35,017 nucleotides of DNA from Zygnema cylindricum (lineage: Eukaryota > Streptophyta > Zygnematophyceae > Zygnematales > Zygnemataceae), in assembly GCA_037447655.1 (NCBI GenBank), contig JBBHKE010000312.1:38437-73453 (forward strand), in the 5' to 3' direction. Made by a program: the position numbers and the translations under genes. This document shows positions 10,523 through 22,500 of this stretch, in pieces (positions within the stretch are counted from its first letter, which is position 1; each line of letters starts with the position of its first letter). Below the pieces are notes generated by a model that saw only the letters and a list, made by a program, of their open reading frames with translations, was not told the origin of the DNA and made no database searches.

Positions 10523-13516
10523 ATGGAGCCAGAAAGGCGAAGCCACGCGTTTCATTGCTGTTCGATGTCGCTGTTACCACTTCTGCTGCTGATGCTGACG
10601 TCATCTGGTTCGTCAGTCGAAGCAGCTCCTGAGCAGCCAACCGACAGTTTCTTGTCGCCATGTGCTTTTCTGGCTGATGTACAGACAGGCATAACGCCGC
10701 CGAGGGTAGGTGAGAACTGCAGTAACTATGAACGCGCGTTGCTCATTGAAATCGGACATTTAGTGTGGAAATTGCTCCGAGGAGAATGGAATAAGCATTG
10801 AACAGGAAAATAGGACATCGACAATACCATTTTAAAATTTAACATTTGACACGTTTGGTCTTTGGCGCTGGATATTACATTGATTGAAATTAGCGTTGAA
10901 GTTGAAATTGAATTTGACATTTAATATATTGCGATATTCGACATTTGACATTTGATAGTTGACATTTGACAGCTAAATAAATAAATATATAAATTTTTAA
11001 ATATTCAGCATATATATTTATGCTGAATATATGCTATATTCAGCATTTACATTCGACATTTGAAGTTGGACATCTGACAATAGACATTGGACATTTTTCA
11101 CATTTCACATTTGAAATTGGATATTTGGTGCTGGCAATTGGACATTTGACATGCTAGAATCTGACATTTATCCGAAATTTGATATTGGATACTTGACATT
11201 GGAAAGATGATTTTTGAAATTTGACATTTGACATTTGCTTTCGACATCTGAAGTTGGACATTGGACATTGGAGATTGGATATTAGTCATTTGAAATTTGA
11301 AATGGACAATTGATGTTGGACATTGGATGATTTTGAAATTTGACATTTACCCAACATTTGACATTGGGCTGCTGATATTTGACCATCGACATTAAGTAGG
11401 ACATTGGGCAGTGGATATTTTACATTTCGCATTTCACATTTAAAATTGGACATTGGAAATTTGACATTTCACATTTGAAATCGGACATTGGTTTCACATT
11501 TGAAATTGGACATTGGAAATTTGACATTTCACATTTGAAATCTGAAATGGACATTTGACGATGCACATTTTACATCTGACATCAAGCCAATTTACTTTCA
11601 CAATATATTTTCTTGACATTATATCATCAAAATGATAAGAGCTGCTTAATACAAAGGGCCCGGGACGTGGCACGAGGCGAACGATCGTCTAAAAAATGTA
11701 TGGTCGCCCCCCTTGTATAATAGGCAAAACTACTCCTGGTAAGGGGGAAGGACGCTGCAGCCAGTAGCGTGCATGTAGGTTAATTCTACGTACAATAAAA
11801 AATCCGTGCTTTACAAAATTTTTTACACGTCCACCGAGTCATAGCCTGTGCTCACCAAAAGGTTTACACTTCCGATGATTTCTGTAAAATCGACGGATCA
11901 TTCCAACCAAAGTTTTAGGTCGCCAATGCAAGGAGGATGTATCAATGTGACACCGTGCAAATGCACGCGTATTGAAACGAAATAGTTGGCCAAGAGGAGC
12001 TAAGAGTGTCAAAGGCTTCCTCACTTTACCTTTTGGCCAGTTTCACGTTTGGCTGAAAATGAGATAACCAGAAAATTCCAAACTGAAAGCGCGATGATGG
12101 GAAAATATTGTCCAATGCAGTGTTCCGGTCCTGGAAAAATAGTTCCACGTGGCCCAATGGAATTGTTCCGACGGGAGGCGTCAATGTTACTATTCCATGT
12201 GGTGTTGCCATTGAGCTTGATGTGGGGAGCGTGGAAGTCGGACTTCTGCGAATTCAAGGGCTCCTTAGGTGAGTTAAGAAAGCGTTCCTTGAAATGCTGC
12301 AAAGTTTCCTTCGGTTTTCTGCAGTCTGTTGTGATTTGATGAAAATTTGTTGCTATTCACCGTGACTCAGGCTATTTTTGTCTTCCATATTTTGGGATTC
12401 ACTTTGATTTCACGCAAGTTTTTATTACTTTGCTGCAATTTACAGATTTCTCGCAACGTAGCTTTGATATACCGCAACCTATCATAATTAGCGTACATTT
12501 GTCACAATTTTCTGGGTTTTTTGATAATCTGTGAAGGCTTAAATTCTGCTGTGTTTTTCTTCAAATTGCTACATTTTATCTTAAACGAAGACAATTGTTT
12601 GATCTCCGGGAAATTTGCTTATCTCCAGGTTTATGGACAATCCCTCTCTTCCAAAAATCTTTTTGAAGGCGAACTATATTCTGGTGGAAGGCCAACTTAT
12701 CATTGGTCGCCCGGATCGAAGTTTCGGACAAAAAGCTATTATTGAATTAACTCCAAACACAGCTGGAGGGAGATCTCCTCTCCTCTTTACCTCTACCCCT
12801 CCAGCCGATCCCCAAAATCCTCGCACCCTCGGACACAAAGCTTTTGCTGTGGTAAATATTTTCTCCAAATCACACCGTGGTGAATGTCGATGAACTGCAT
12901 CGATTTCATTTTTCTGTTTATGACAAACGTCTGGACTCATTCGATTTGCAAACTATAAATTGTAATTAACGTAGTTAGATTACTAGCAATGACATGAATG
13001 TTTTGTAGGTGGTCTACAATCCTACTCTAGGTTCCATGTCTCTTATCCCTTTTATTAAGAAATCCTTGGGAACAATATAAGGCAAACATGAACTTTGGCT
13101 CATATTAGAAAGCTAAAGTACTTTTCTATTCGTGCTTTGCAGTATACTTCGGATACACATTAATAGCTGTAGATTATATAGTCAGTTGTTCCCTTGAGAT
13201 ATCCCTTTCCCCACAAAAATTCGGTAGAATCAAGCATCAATGGTTTAACGCTGTTTGAAGTTGAAGTCTTGAAGTTTTTGACCCTCTCCTCCTACATTTT
13301 GTGTTTTAAAGGTAGGAGGCCAGGTTCACCTCCATGGAATGCCCGGGGGTCCTAATACTCCTTCATGGTGCCGGTTGAGTAAAACGGCAATTTACGACGA
13401 GGACACAATTACTGTGGACGCAGTAGGAGCTGCCAGCTGGCCGATAAATGGAGAAATTGTGGTGGCTTCTACGGATTACAGCATGGAACAGACTGAGGTG
13501 TTCAACATCATAAGTG
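10523..13516 (+). CDS. Exons 1-4: signal peptide and G8 domain
   Basis: The ATG at 10523 starts a basic segment and a hydrophobic core, LLPLLLLML, ending in SSVEA-AP, a good signal-peptidase site. Met15 could also start the peptide. Exon 1 ends at donor GTGAGA (10710), phase 1. Exon 2 opens the G8 domain with FRSWKNSSTWPNGIVPTGG and NVTIPCG. Exon 3 carries KANYILVEGQLIIG and GHKAFAV. Exon 4 carries VGGQVHLHGMPG, an SWCRL segment and GEIVVASTDYSMEQTEVF. The order 'W..G.VP..G..V.IP', 'GG.L.LHG', 'G..I.IASTDY...Q.E' is the G8 signature shared by CEMIP, TMEM2, fibrocystin and related proteins. G8 is named for eight conserved glycines and is thought to be extracellular. Introns 1 and 4 carry large degenerate repeats. 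Confidence 0.88.
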
Positions 13517-16500
13517 GTAAGAGTTGGAGGTTTTTGTATTTAGAGGGTTTGTCTGAGGCAGATATTGATATTTTGATGTTGATGTTTAATTTCCAGCTCT
13601 TATCATAATCACCTGTTTTATTGCCTATTGAAACTTGCACCAGGCTTATTGGGACATTACTGTCAGTCTATTGGCTGCTGTGCAAGGTCCAATATGCAAC
13701 GGCAGATGTCCATTCTCTGATGTCCGATATTTGATGTCTGATTTCTGATGTTCGGATGGCCGATGTCCAATTGCCGATGTCCAATGGCCGACGTCTGATG
13801 TTTGATGTGTGATGTCTAATGTTTGATGTTCAATGTCTTATTTCCGATGTCTGATGTCCGATATGCGATATCGGATGCCCGATGTCCGATGCCCAATGTT
13901 TGATATCTGATGTCTGATGTCTGATGTCTGTTGTCTTGTGTGTCCGATGTGAGATGCCTGGTGCCCGGATGTAGATGCCCGATGTATGATATCTGATATC
14001 TGAATGGCCGATATTAGTTGTGGATGTAATGTCAGGTTGACCTATTTTAGATGTCCGAGTCATCCGTGAGTCCACTTTTGCCTTTGGTGCTAAGCATCAT
14101 TGGAATAAAGTGTACGAACTGAGTACAAACTTTATCATCTAGTTCAAATATTTAGTTTCTACATTTTACTTATTCGAACTTCATTTTAAAGTAGGATGTC
14201 AAAACAACTATTCATGGTACTTGGCAAAAGGACGAAACCCTGTAATTAAAGGGAATTTTTGCCATTCTCCATAAATGATCGGGTAAGGCCGAATCTAAAT
14301 ACATTCTGATATTTATCCCGTACTTATCTTTCACTTTTACACTGGAAGCTCGCCTAAGTTTACTATTTCTTTCTCTACATGTCAATATCTCCGAGAATTT
14401 TATGGACATGTGTGTAAGACTATTGTCATAGGATACTGTTATGTTGAAGCTTTTTACGAATTTTCATTCATGGAAACCGAGTCGCATGTATCATTTCACA
14501 CACATCACTACAAAGTTTGATGCTTACATGTTGGACATTTGTGCCGGATGTCCCACACCCAATTTTTTTGATCCGGATGTTTTTGGTGTTCGATTTTTGC
14601 TGATTTTTGCCAAGTTGTTTAATGATATATTTTGTGAATACAAAGTGTTCAATTTGTTGTCCTGTTCAAAGGATACAGACAAAATGAAACGCAAACCAAC
14701 CACATAATGTCCCTCCTGCTGTTTCCGTCTCGCTTTCCCTCTCCTCTCTCGTTCACAAATGGTACACTGGCCCGAAAATCCCGCAATATCTTCGTCTCCA
14801 TTTTCTACTATAAGGGCTACCTTTTTAACTTTATGGATGCGGGACATGGCATCCATTTCTTTGTGTGCAGTCAGAAATGTTACCGGTGGTGCAATCATTG
14901 GCTTAAGCCAGCCCCTCAACTATATACACCATGGAAACTGTTACGGTTTAACGGACGGTTTTGGAGGTTTCGTGCATCAGAGAGCTGAGGTGGCGCTGTT
15001 GACACGCAATATTGTTATTATGGGTACGGACGAACCGGATCCATACCAATACGAAGGTAAACTTTCAATTCCATTTTTTTCTTAGCTACACCCGTTCTCA
15101 GAGTTTCACTTGCCTTTACAAATGTTGTTCACTCTTGGTAAAAGCACAGGACATCTATAAATGGTTGCACGAGAAGGACTGGGGATCATTGTTTAATATC
15201 CCACTATTGGTCTACATGTGACAAGGATGTGAATTTGAAAGCTCTCTGTTGCCCTCATTTTGTCAAATGTCATTAATACTATTTTGTTTCTTTTTGACTG
15301 AAAAACTGGAAAGTGAAGGAGTATATTTATTCAATGTTAGACCATTCCGTTTACTTGTAAGTGACATTCTTGTACTTGAACCTTTTATAGAAAGATACCT
15401 TGTTAGGATAATTTTTTCATTTCGTCTTTTCACTTCATGCACCATTAATATGCAATGCAAGAAATGTACAATACTAACCGCTATAAAAATGAGCCGAATA
15501 ATTTTTGAAATTGTCCATGATATCAACAATTGTTGCTATTATGTGGACAAAAAGGAAATTGTGTGATATTAAATCCCGACATTCTGTTTCACTAAGTAAA
15601 AACAGTATGTAAGTTAAATGTGGGTATCTGTGAATTGAATCAATATTTCTTTTCTGGTAATGCAGGAGGACACTTTATCATATTTATGACACAGACTCCA
15701 GCTCAACACATAGTAGGAGTGGAATTCACCAAAATGGGACAGCAAGGTCAACTTGGAAGATATCCTATTCACTTCCATTTAGTTGGGAGTAATCCAAACA
15801 CCATTTGTCGTAAAAACTCCATCCATCGTTGCAAACAGGTTTAATTCTCTACCAAGAGATGTGTTGTTATTGGTTGATGTTTATTCGCAAAATTGATTTT
15901 GTTTCAAAAAGTGCTTTGATCGCTGAATTTTCTATTTGTTTCTTTAAATGTATGGAGTTTTTTCATAAACTTCCAACGTTTTCAGAAATCTCCTGTTAGT
16001 TTTAGGTCTTTATACTAGTCATTTTAGTTTACTGTCGGAAGTAGTGGAACAAGTTTTTGTCCTCCTCTCGTACAAACACTGGACTCCACACAAAGAAACC
16101 TTTTCTGAAACCAGCATCACTTTTTTTTTTGTTTCTCCAGCGTTGCCTGGTAGTCCATGCTTCCTTCAACATGACCATCGACAGCAACGTAGCGTACGAG
16201 TCCAGAGGCCATTGCTTCATAGTGGAAGAGGGAGGAGAGAGTGGCAACACATTCTCCAACAATCTGGGCATGGTGGCTCGCACAGGTCAGATTTGTTGAC
16301 TTTAGCTATGGATAAGGGTATGGTTAAAGCTTCAGTTACCTTCTGACCATAATGGATCTAAGACAAAATATTAGTATGAAAGAGGGGCAAGTATTTTGAG
16401 TTTTTGAAAGGCACTAACTAGCAAGACATGTTCGCTCTCGGTTTGAGATTTATCTGCACCAACCACAACAGATTTACAACATAATTTAGTGCGGAAAGGG

Positions 16501-19500
16501 CAAAGTATGAGAACGGAACCCTAACTTGCAAAAGACCTTCGCCATCGGTATTATAATATGATAGAATCTGCGAAAATATGACCTGAACCATTGCAACGAA
16601 CAAACATTAGTAATAATAGCTGGGTGAAGGTACAATGGCTTGAGTACTTAACAACTCGGATATTATAGTCACTTGAAAAAACACGATCGGACGGTCAGGA
16701 TTGCCTCCTCAAAATAAGGTGGATAAGAGGTATAGGCAGAAGTACGTGTTTGGTATTGGATACGGGTCTATGTACGAATATGGATAAGATAAGGACATGG
16801 GTTTGTACGAAATATACGGATGTTGGCTCATAACTTATGGGTTTGGTACTTTGGTATGTGTGGTATTAAATTTTGTACGGGTATGGGGTAATGTGGATAT
16901 CCGATATCGGTACAACCGTACAATACTACAATTTAGCGTGGGATGGTACGGTGGTCGTCGTTTGAAAAATTCATTGTTCACACAAAGCCAACGTAGGCCG
17001 ATCTGACGGACGTAGAAAATATTTTTTCTGGTTCAGAGGGTCGGTAACACTCTGAGGAATGGTTTATAACTTTATATTATTACCCCGTATAATACGCGTA
17101 TTATATGGAAAATCCCCATATAGTTTGCTTACGGAACGAAATAACACGATATAGCGTTTCCAGTTGTTTTCGCTCATTAAACCTAATTGTCCAGGCGCCA
17201 AAGTGACAAGCACAAGTCGGAAAAAGGTCAAATTGACACGTGGCGCTTATTTTCTATTGAAACTCGAACGTTTAAAATTTGAAAGTCGAATAGTTGAATT
17301 CAGAAGTATTACCACCACGAAGCACCGTTTGACTTCAAAAGTTGCTGTTGAAAATGGAACGAGGAACATTAAATATGAACAACGATAGACAATGGAAATT
17401 GGAAGAATTCATGGTAATGCCAATGATTGAGAATTTGAAACATAATTTATTTATTTTAATTTCAATTGTAGTTTGTGAGACTTGAAAAGAAATGATTGTG
17501 TCTCCTCCTCCTCCTCCTTTGCTTTTGTTAGAACTATTAAAAAAGCAACTCTTATCCCTTTTTGAAAGGGAAAAGGTCAAAATCGCATCAATGCTGACAA
17601 GGATTGGGACGCGGTGGCACTCTCTCATTGGTCAGTTGTCAAAAAAATTTCACCTGATGAGACCGACGACACACCATCTATTTTTTGGATTTCGAACGTT
17701 CGAAACACCTACATTGGAAATGTTGCAGCCGGATCCGAGGATTCAGGGTACAATTCTGATTTTTGAAGTTTTAAAAATTCAGTTAATAATTATTATTATT
17801 TTTGAATGTTTTCTATTCATGTTGACTCTGGATACTGATAATCAATCTTGCATTGTTGTCCCGATGCTTATTTTATTTCTTGTAATCAATGTGTTTACAG
17901 CCGACATTTTTAGTCACTAACAAATAATTTCTTATGGAACTTGGCTTGAAAATAATAACACAATGCTGCAAATCTAGTTTAATAACCAAGTATAAATTGT
18001 ATATGATGAAGTAGGTAAACAAAAACTTCAAATGGTTTGGTTTTCTTCACTAAGTGTAAAGAGTACATCGCATCAGTTTAATTCAATTAAGAATTTCATA
18101 CCTTCCATTCTTATATTCTATCCTTTTTGGCAACTTTGTTTTGGTAATAATACAATAACTCAAATTCTTTACATGAATCTCTAAAATATTCGTTAAAAAA
18201 ACACAAACTACATTTGTTAATCAATAACCCTATCAATTACATAATACTCGTCTTTTCCGACACGACTTTCAAGAATTTTATTAATCCATCGCTTTTTTTC
18301 TTCTTTTTCACGCCTTTCTTTGTAGATTTTGGATTGAACTCCGCGATTCTGTCCGAGGTCTTTCAAAAAATTTCGGTCTGGTGAATGAAACGGTTCCTTT
18401 TTTTCAAAGTATTCTAAAATTTGAAGATAACGTCGCACATTCGACTGCATTCGCAGGGTTCAGAACTTATCCGAATGGAATTATGCCTCGAGTAGATAAC
18501 GATTGGGTGGGTTGTGCTGTATTTTATTTTATTTTCACATGTTTTAATGGTACTCTATAGTTTTTTGAGGTTTTCTGAACTTGATTTTTTCTACTGTATT
18601 GCATTTGATGAGTTTAACTTGCATTATTCTCTCTTTTTTTGACAAGAGATAGAGGGATTTTTGAGATTTTTGGATAAGATTAAGCAAGCTTAAAATATTT
18701 CACTCAGGTTTCGTGGATCTTCTCCCTCCCTCCCCTCTTTCTTGTCGCTTTCGTGTTTTAGGAGCTATTTTGCAATTGCCTGAGTTCACCTATATTAGTG
18801 TGGATAATTTGCAGGACCAATTGGGACCTAAAGACGGTTCCATAAACGGATTAAACCTTTACAAAAACGCCTACATGGGGTAAGTGGCCTTTTCTTTAGT
18901 TTCTATAGATAAGGACAACGGAAATCCTTCGACAAATTGAACAAGGAGAACTCATGTTGTAATCGACACCCATTTCTGGTTTTTTTCTATTGTTTATTTT
19001 TTATCCCTTGCCTTCACCTGTTCATGCGTTTAAAATTGCCTTTTTCTTTTTTCTTGTAGGATGTTTGTTCATCAGACGGAATTCCTCACCATAAATAACG
19101 CGACTTTCGCAGACAACTATTGGGGTTTATATCTTAATAAAGATCACAGCGTGAAACTTTCAAGCTCTAGAGTTGTCGGTTTAACGGAAAATTACGGAAA
19201 TCCTGACGGCTGTTGGAGCGACGATCTATGGACCACCTGCCGTCCTGTCTACACGTGCAAGTACGTGACGGTACTGTTTTGTCTTTTAGTGCAAAATGTA
19301 CGCTAGAGTTTATTGTCATGTAATGCAAGACCAATAAATTACAGGTTTGTCAGCAAGGACGCGTAAAAGATTTTGTCCTTTTGCATAGGTGTGAATGGAC
19401 AAGGAATGAGTGGATAGTGGAAATGTCTTGTTGTGCTGGAGGATGTGAGGAAAGAGCTCTGCCTTTGTAGATTTTCATGCAGGAAGGGACCAGGTTTTTG

Positions 19501-22500
19501 TCTTTTAGTGCAATTGCGGCTTTTCCGTGGAAAATCCTTTTTGTGAAGATTTGGTATACTGATATTTAATCATGCAACGTTTTGTCAGGGGCACATGTTT
19601 TTTTTGAAGGAAATGCCTTCAGGAGGAAAATGGGATTCAAAATGACTGTTTTGTTTGGATATATTTCATTTATTCTACAGAATGCCATTGAGATGGGGCT
19701 TTCCCGGACGGTCGACAGGTGGCGCTCTCAGAACAGCTCCAATTTTTGGAGTTCTGATCGATTTGTATACAAATGACCAGTTTGATAGTAACAACATTCC
19801 TAATCAGATTGTTTCTACAATGTGAGTAATCGAAAATCCTTTTTTTATTCGGAAAGCCTCTACCTCGTTTATAACTCACTAACTCTCATAGTGATGGTCG
19901 ATTTAGTGTACTACACATTCCCTAGTCTGCATCTGTAGACAGAAAAGGAACCTGTAAACAAAAAAGTGTTTTTTTGGCACCGATAATGATTGCAATAAGG
20001 AAAACCGTCTACTCAGAACCCCTGGATATGATGCCATGCTTACATCTAGTTGGACGAGTTTAGTTAACCGTTGTTTTTTTGGGAGTGTGACTGTCACGTG
20101 TCAACTATTGCACAACATACGCAAATGGTAAAATATTGCGTATCAATATTTTCAAAACCTTGTGCCGTGTATCTTGAAATTGCCCGCGATGAAATTCACT
20201 AACCATTACTTTGTCTTATACAATGTTTTTAGAAGAATGTTTCACAGGATGTCAGGTGTGTTGTGATCTTTGCAAGAAATTTTTCAGTCCTAAGAATGAA
20301 GAAAAGCAAAAAAAATTGATTCGTTCATTTTTTCTCTTGTATGGTCCTTTTTCACTTTTCAAGAATCAAAACACTTAGACTGATATACATGTTCACAAGT
20401 TTCACTTGATCCCATGAGATCTCTCTCAAATATTTAAGACCCTTACCAATGTTTAGAACAATAATTGATTTGGGATCAAGATAAAGGAATATATATAGGA
20501 AAGCTAATTTATCCACTTCTTAACACCGCCCATCGCTATTGGAGTTAGTGAATTATTAGCGTTTACACTTTATAAGATAAACTACACTTAATTATGTTTT
20601 GCAACGTGGCTTATTGTGAACCACATACGTAAATAGGGTCATTTCGGGTCGAAAAAAGACTACCCGAAATAGAGTGATCAACTCTAATTGGGATGGGCGT
20701 TGTAACATATTGGTTACTACACCGTCAATAGCTGTTTGTGTTAATAACATTACTTCCGTCCCAGTTTCACTGAACACAAAGTAGTCTTATAAATACCAAT
20801 TGTTCTTTTCTTAATGCCGATTGTTTTTGTGATTCACAATCATCCACGTGATTTGGAGCAATTATAAAATTAAAACGCCAAAACAGTACTCATACTTATT
20901 ATTTCCTTTCACTAATAGCGATTCACCATGTACTGCTGACTACTGACTGCTTGCTACTGCTTTTCGTTGTGTCTCAAAATTCAGTTTTCACAGTTTCAAT
21001 TCAACCTGTTGGCAAGCTGCGGCCATAGTAATGATTGGTGATGGAGGCTTTTGGCTTCCATCACATAGTGTGAAGGTGAGAGAGACTGCCCACATTTAGT
21101 TTGAACATAAGGAGAATCGAAATTGTGTTTTAGATTGGTATAGTAGTCAAGGTGTAACATATCTACGGCGAACAATTCGCTACATTGCTTCACGTGTCAT
21201 AAAGTCAATTGTCAATTGTGTGAGTTTTCCAAAGGAAAAATATACCCTATATAGGTGTCTGGTCTCCAAACCAGCAGTTCCGAAATATTTGTTTTTGTGT
21301 TTTTTGTTGCTCTGTATTGCTCTGTAATCCTACCTATGGTCCAATGGGCAACAAACCTAATGATGAGGTTAAATTTGACATATAGCAATTAGTTACCCTT
21401 GCTAACACCTTTCCCTGTAGTTCCATACGGACTATATCATTGGAGGTTCTGGAGAAACTTGTTCGTCTGGTAGGGTGCCTAGATGGGATCAATCCTTTGT
21501 CACATCACGTCAATTTGACGGTACCCAAATGAGAATCAAGCATGCGTAGGATTGGGGTGTATAAATACCCCATGATAACTAGGCCGAGATTTGATGTTAT
21601 ACACTATAAATGACAGCAACAAGATGAGAATGCTAATGTCAGAGTTATGCTGGTGACTATGTCAATGTCAGTGAGGATGTAGCAATGGAAAATTATCAAC
21701 CCCACCCAATATTAAATTATTGTCTTGATGCTGATGAGAAAATTGTGGATGTGGATGTGGATGTGGATATGATTGTGTTTAAATATGGAATTGAATGATG
21801 GTTCCTGTAGAGTTGGATGATGACGTAAAGGTCAATTTGGCTGTGGGTACCGGTTTACGCATCAATCTCGATATTGATGCCATCGTCAATGCTGAAATGG
21901 ATATCAATATAGATATTGACACTACACCTCCCATCGTTATTAGAGTTAATAACGCTAGTTCGGACGTGAATGTTTTTAAACCATAGTATAGTGTTTACAA
22001 CACAATGAAAGGGAGGGGACTAAAATTCGTCATTTCTCCCTACCCTAAATTAGTATTATACACTCTGATTTCACATATACATTAATAATTTCTTTAATAG
22101 CAATAAGCGTTGTAATTCGAATGTTAATGTGGACATCATTGTCCACTTATCTGGAATTACGTCCATTTACCCATGATAAGAACCGTTTCTTACATAAGGT
22201 AAATCAATCATTTAGAAATTGTGCATTATACTTGTGGAAATCTACGTGAATGTTGGGAAATACATATTATAAGGACGATATCTCTCTATTTTAAAAACGT
22301 CGAGGTTCGAGTGTAATCTTGGTTACAAGAAACTAGTATCTCTTTGTTTTCGCTTTATGTATTTCAATTTTAAAGTTCTTGATGAGTCTCAATGAGCTTC
22401 TCTTTGTGTTTGGCGACAGGGTTTGAGGTTTTCTAGCAGTACGAATGCTATCTGGGCTCCCCCACGGATGTACTCTACCGCCGTAAGTTCTCCTTGTTGC

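Noticed and set aside
11098-11346. 82-codon minus-strand stretch rich in Met-Ser-Asn
   Set aside because: It is the translation of the GACATTTGA repeat in intron 1.
13830-14075. 81-codon minus-strand stretch with repeated RHQTSDI-like words
   Set aside because: It is the translation of the ATGTC repeat in intron 4.
14707-14870. Open extension upstream of exon 5, starting with an ATG
   Set aside because: Exon 4 joins exon 5 in phase at 14871 with a good acceptor, and the extension does not resemble the G8 or helix regions.
19582-19680. Open frame running into exon 12
   Set aside because: Its frame differs from that of exon 12. The coding frame MPLRWGF starts only after the AG at 19679-19680 and fits phase 2 of exon 11.
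21624-21652. 29-nt microexon that would link a donor at 21525 (phase 1) to an acceptor at 22430 (phase 0)
   Set aside because: A simpler join exists: donor at 21546 (phase 2) to the acceptor at 22436. It needs no microexon with a weak acceptor.
21795-21986. Asp/Val/Ile-rich 63-codon stretch as a possible exon
   Set aside because: It comes from a GAT repeat, runs into the MITE at 21925 and cannot be joined in frame to exons 14 and 15.
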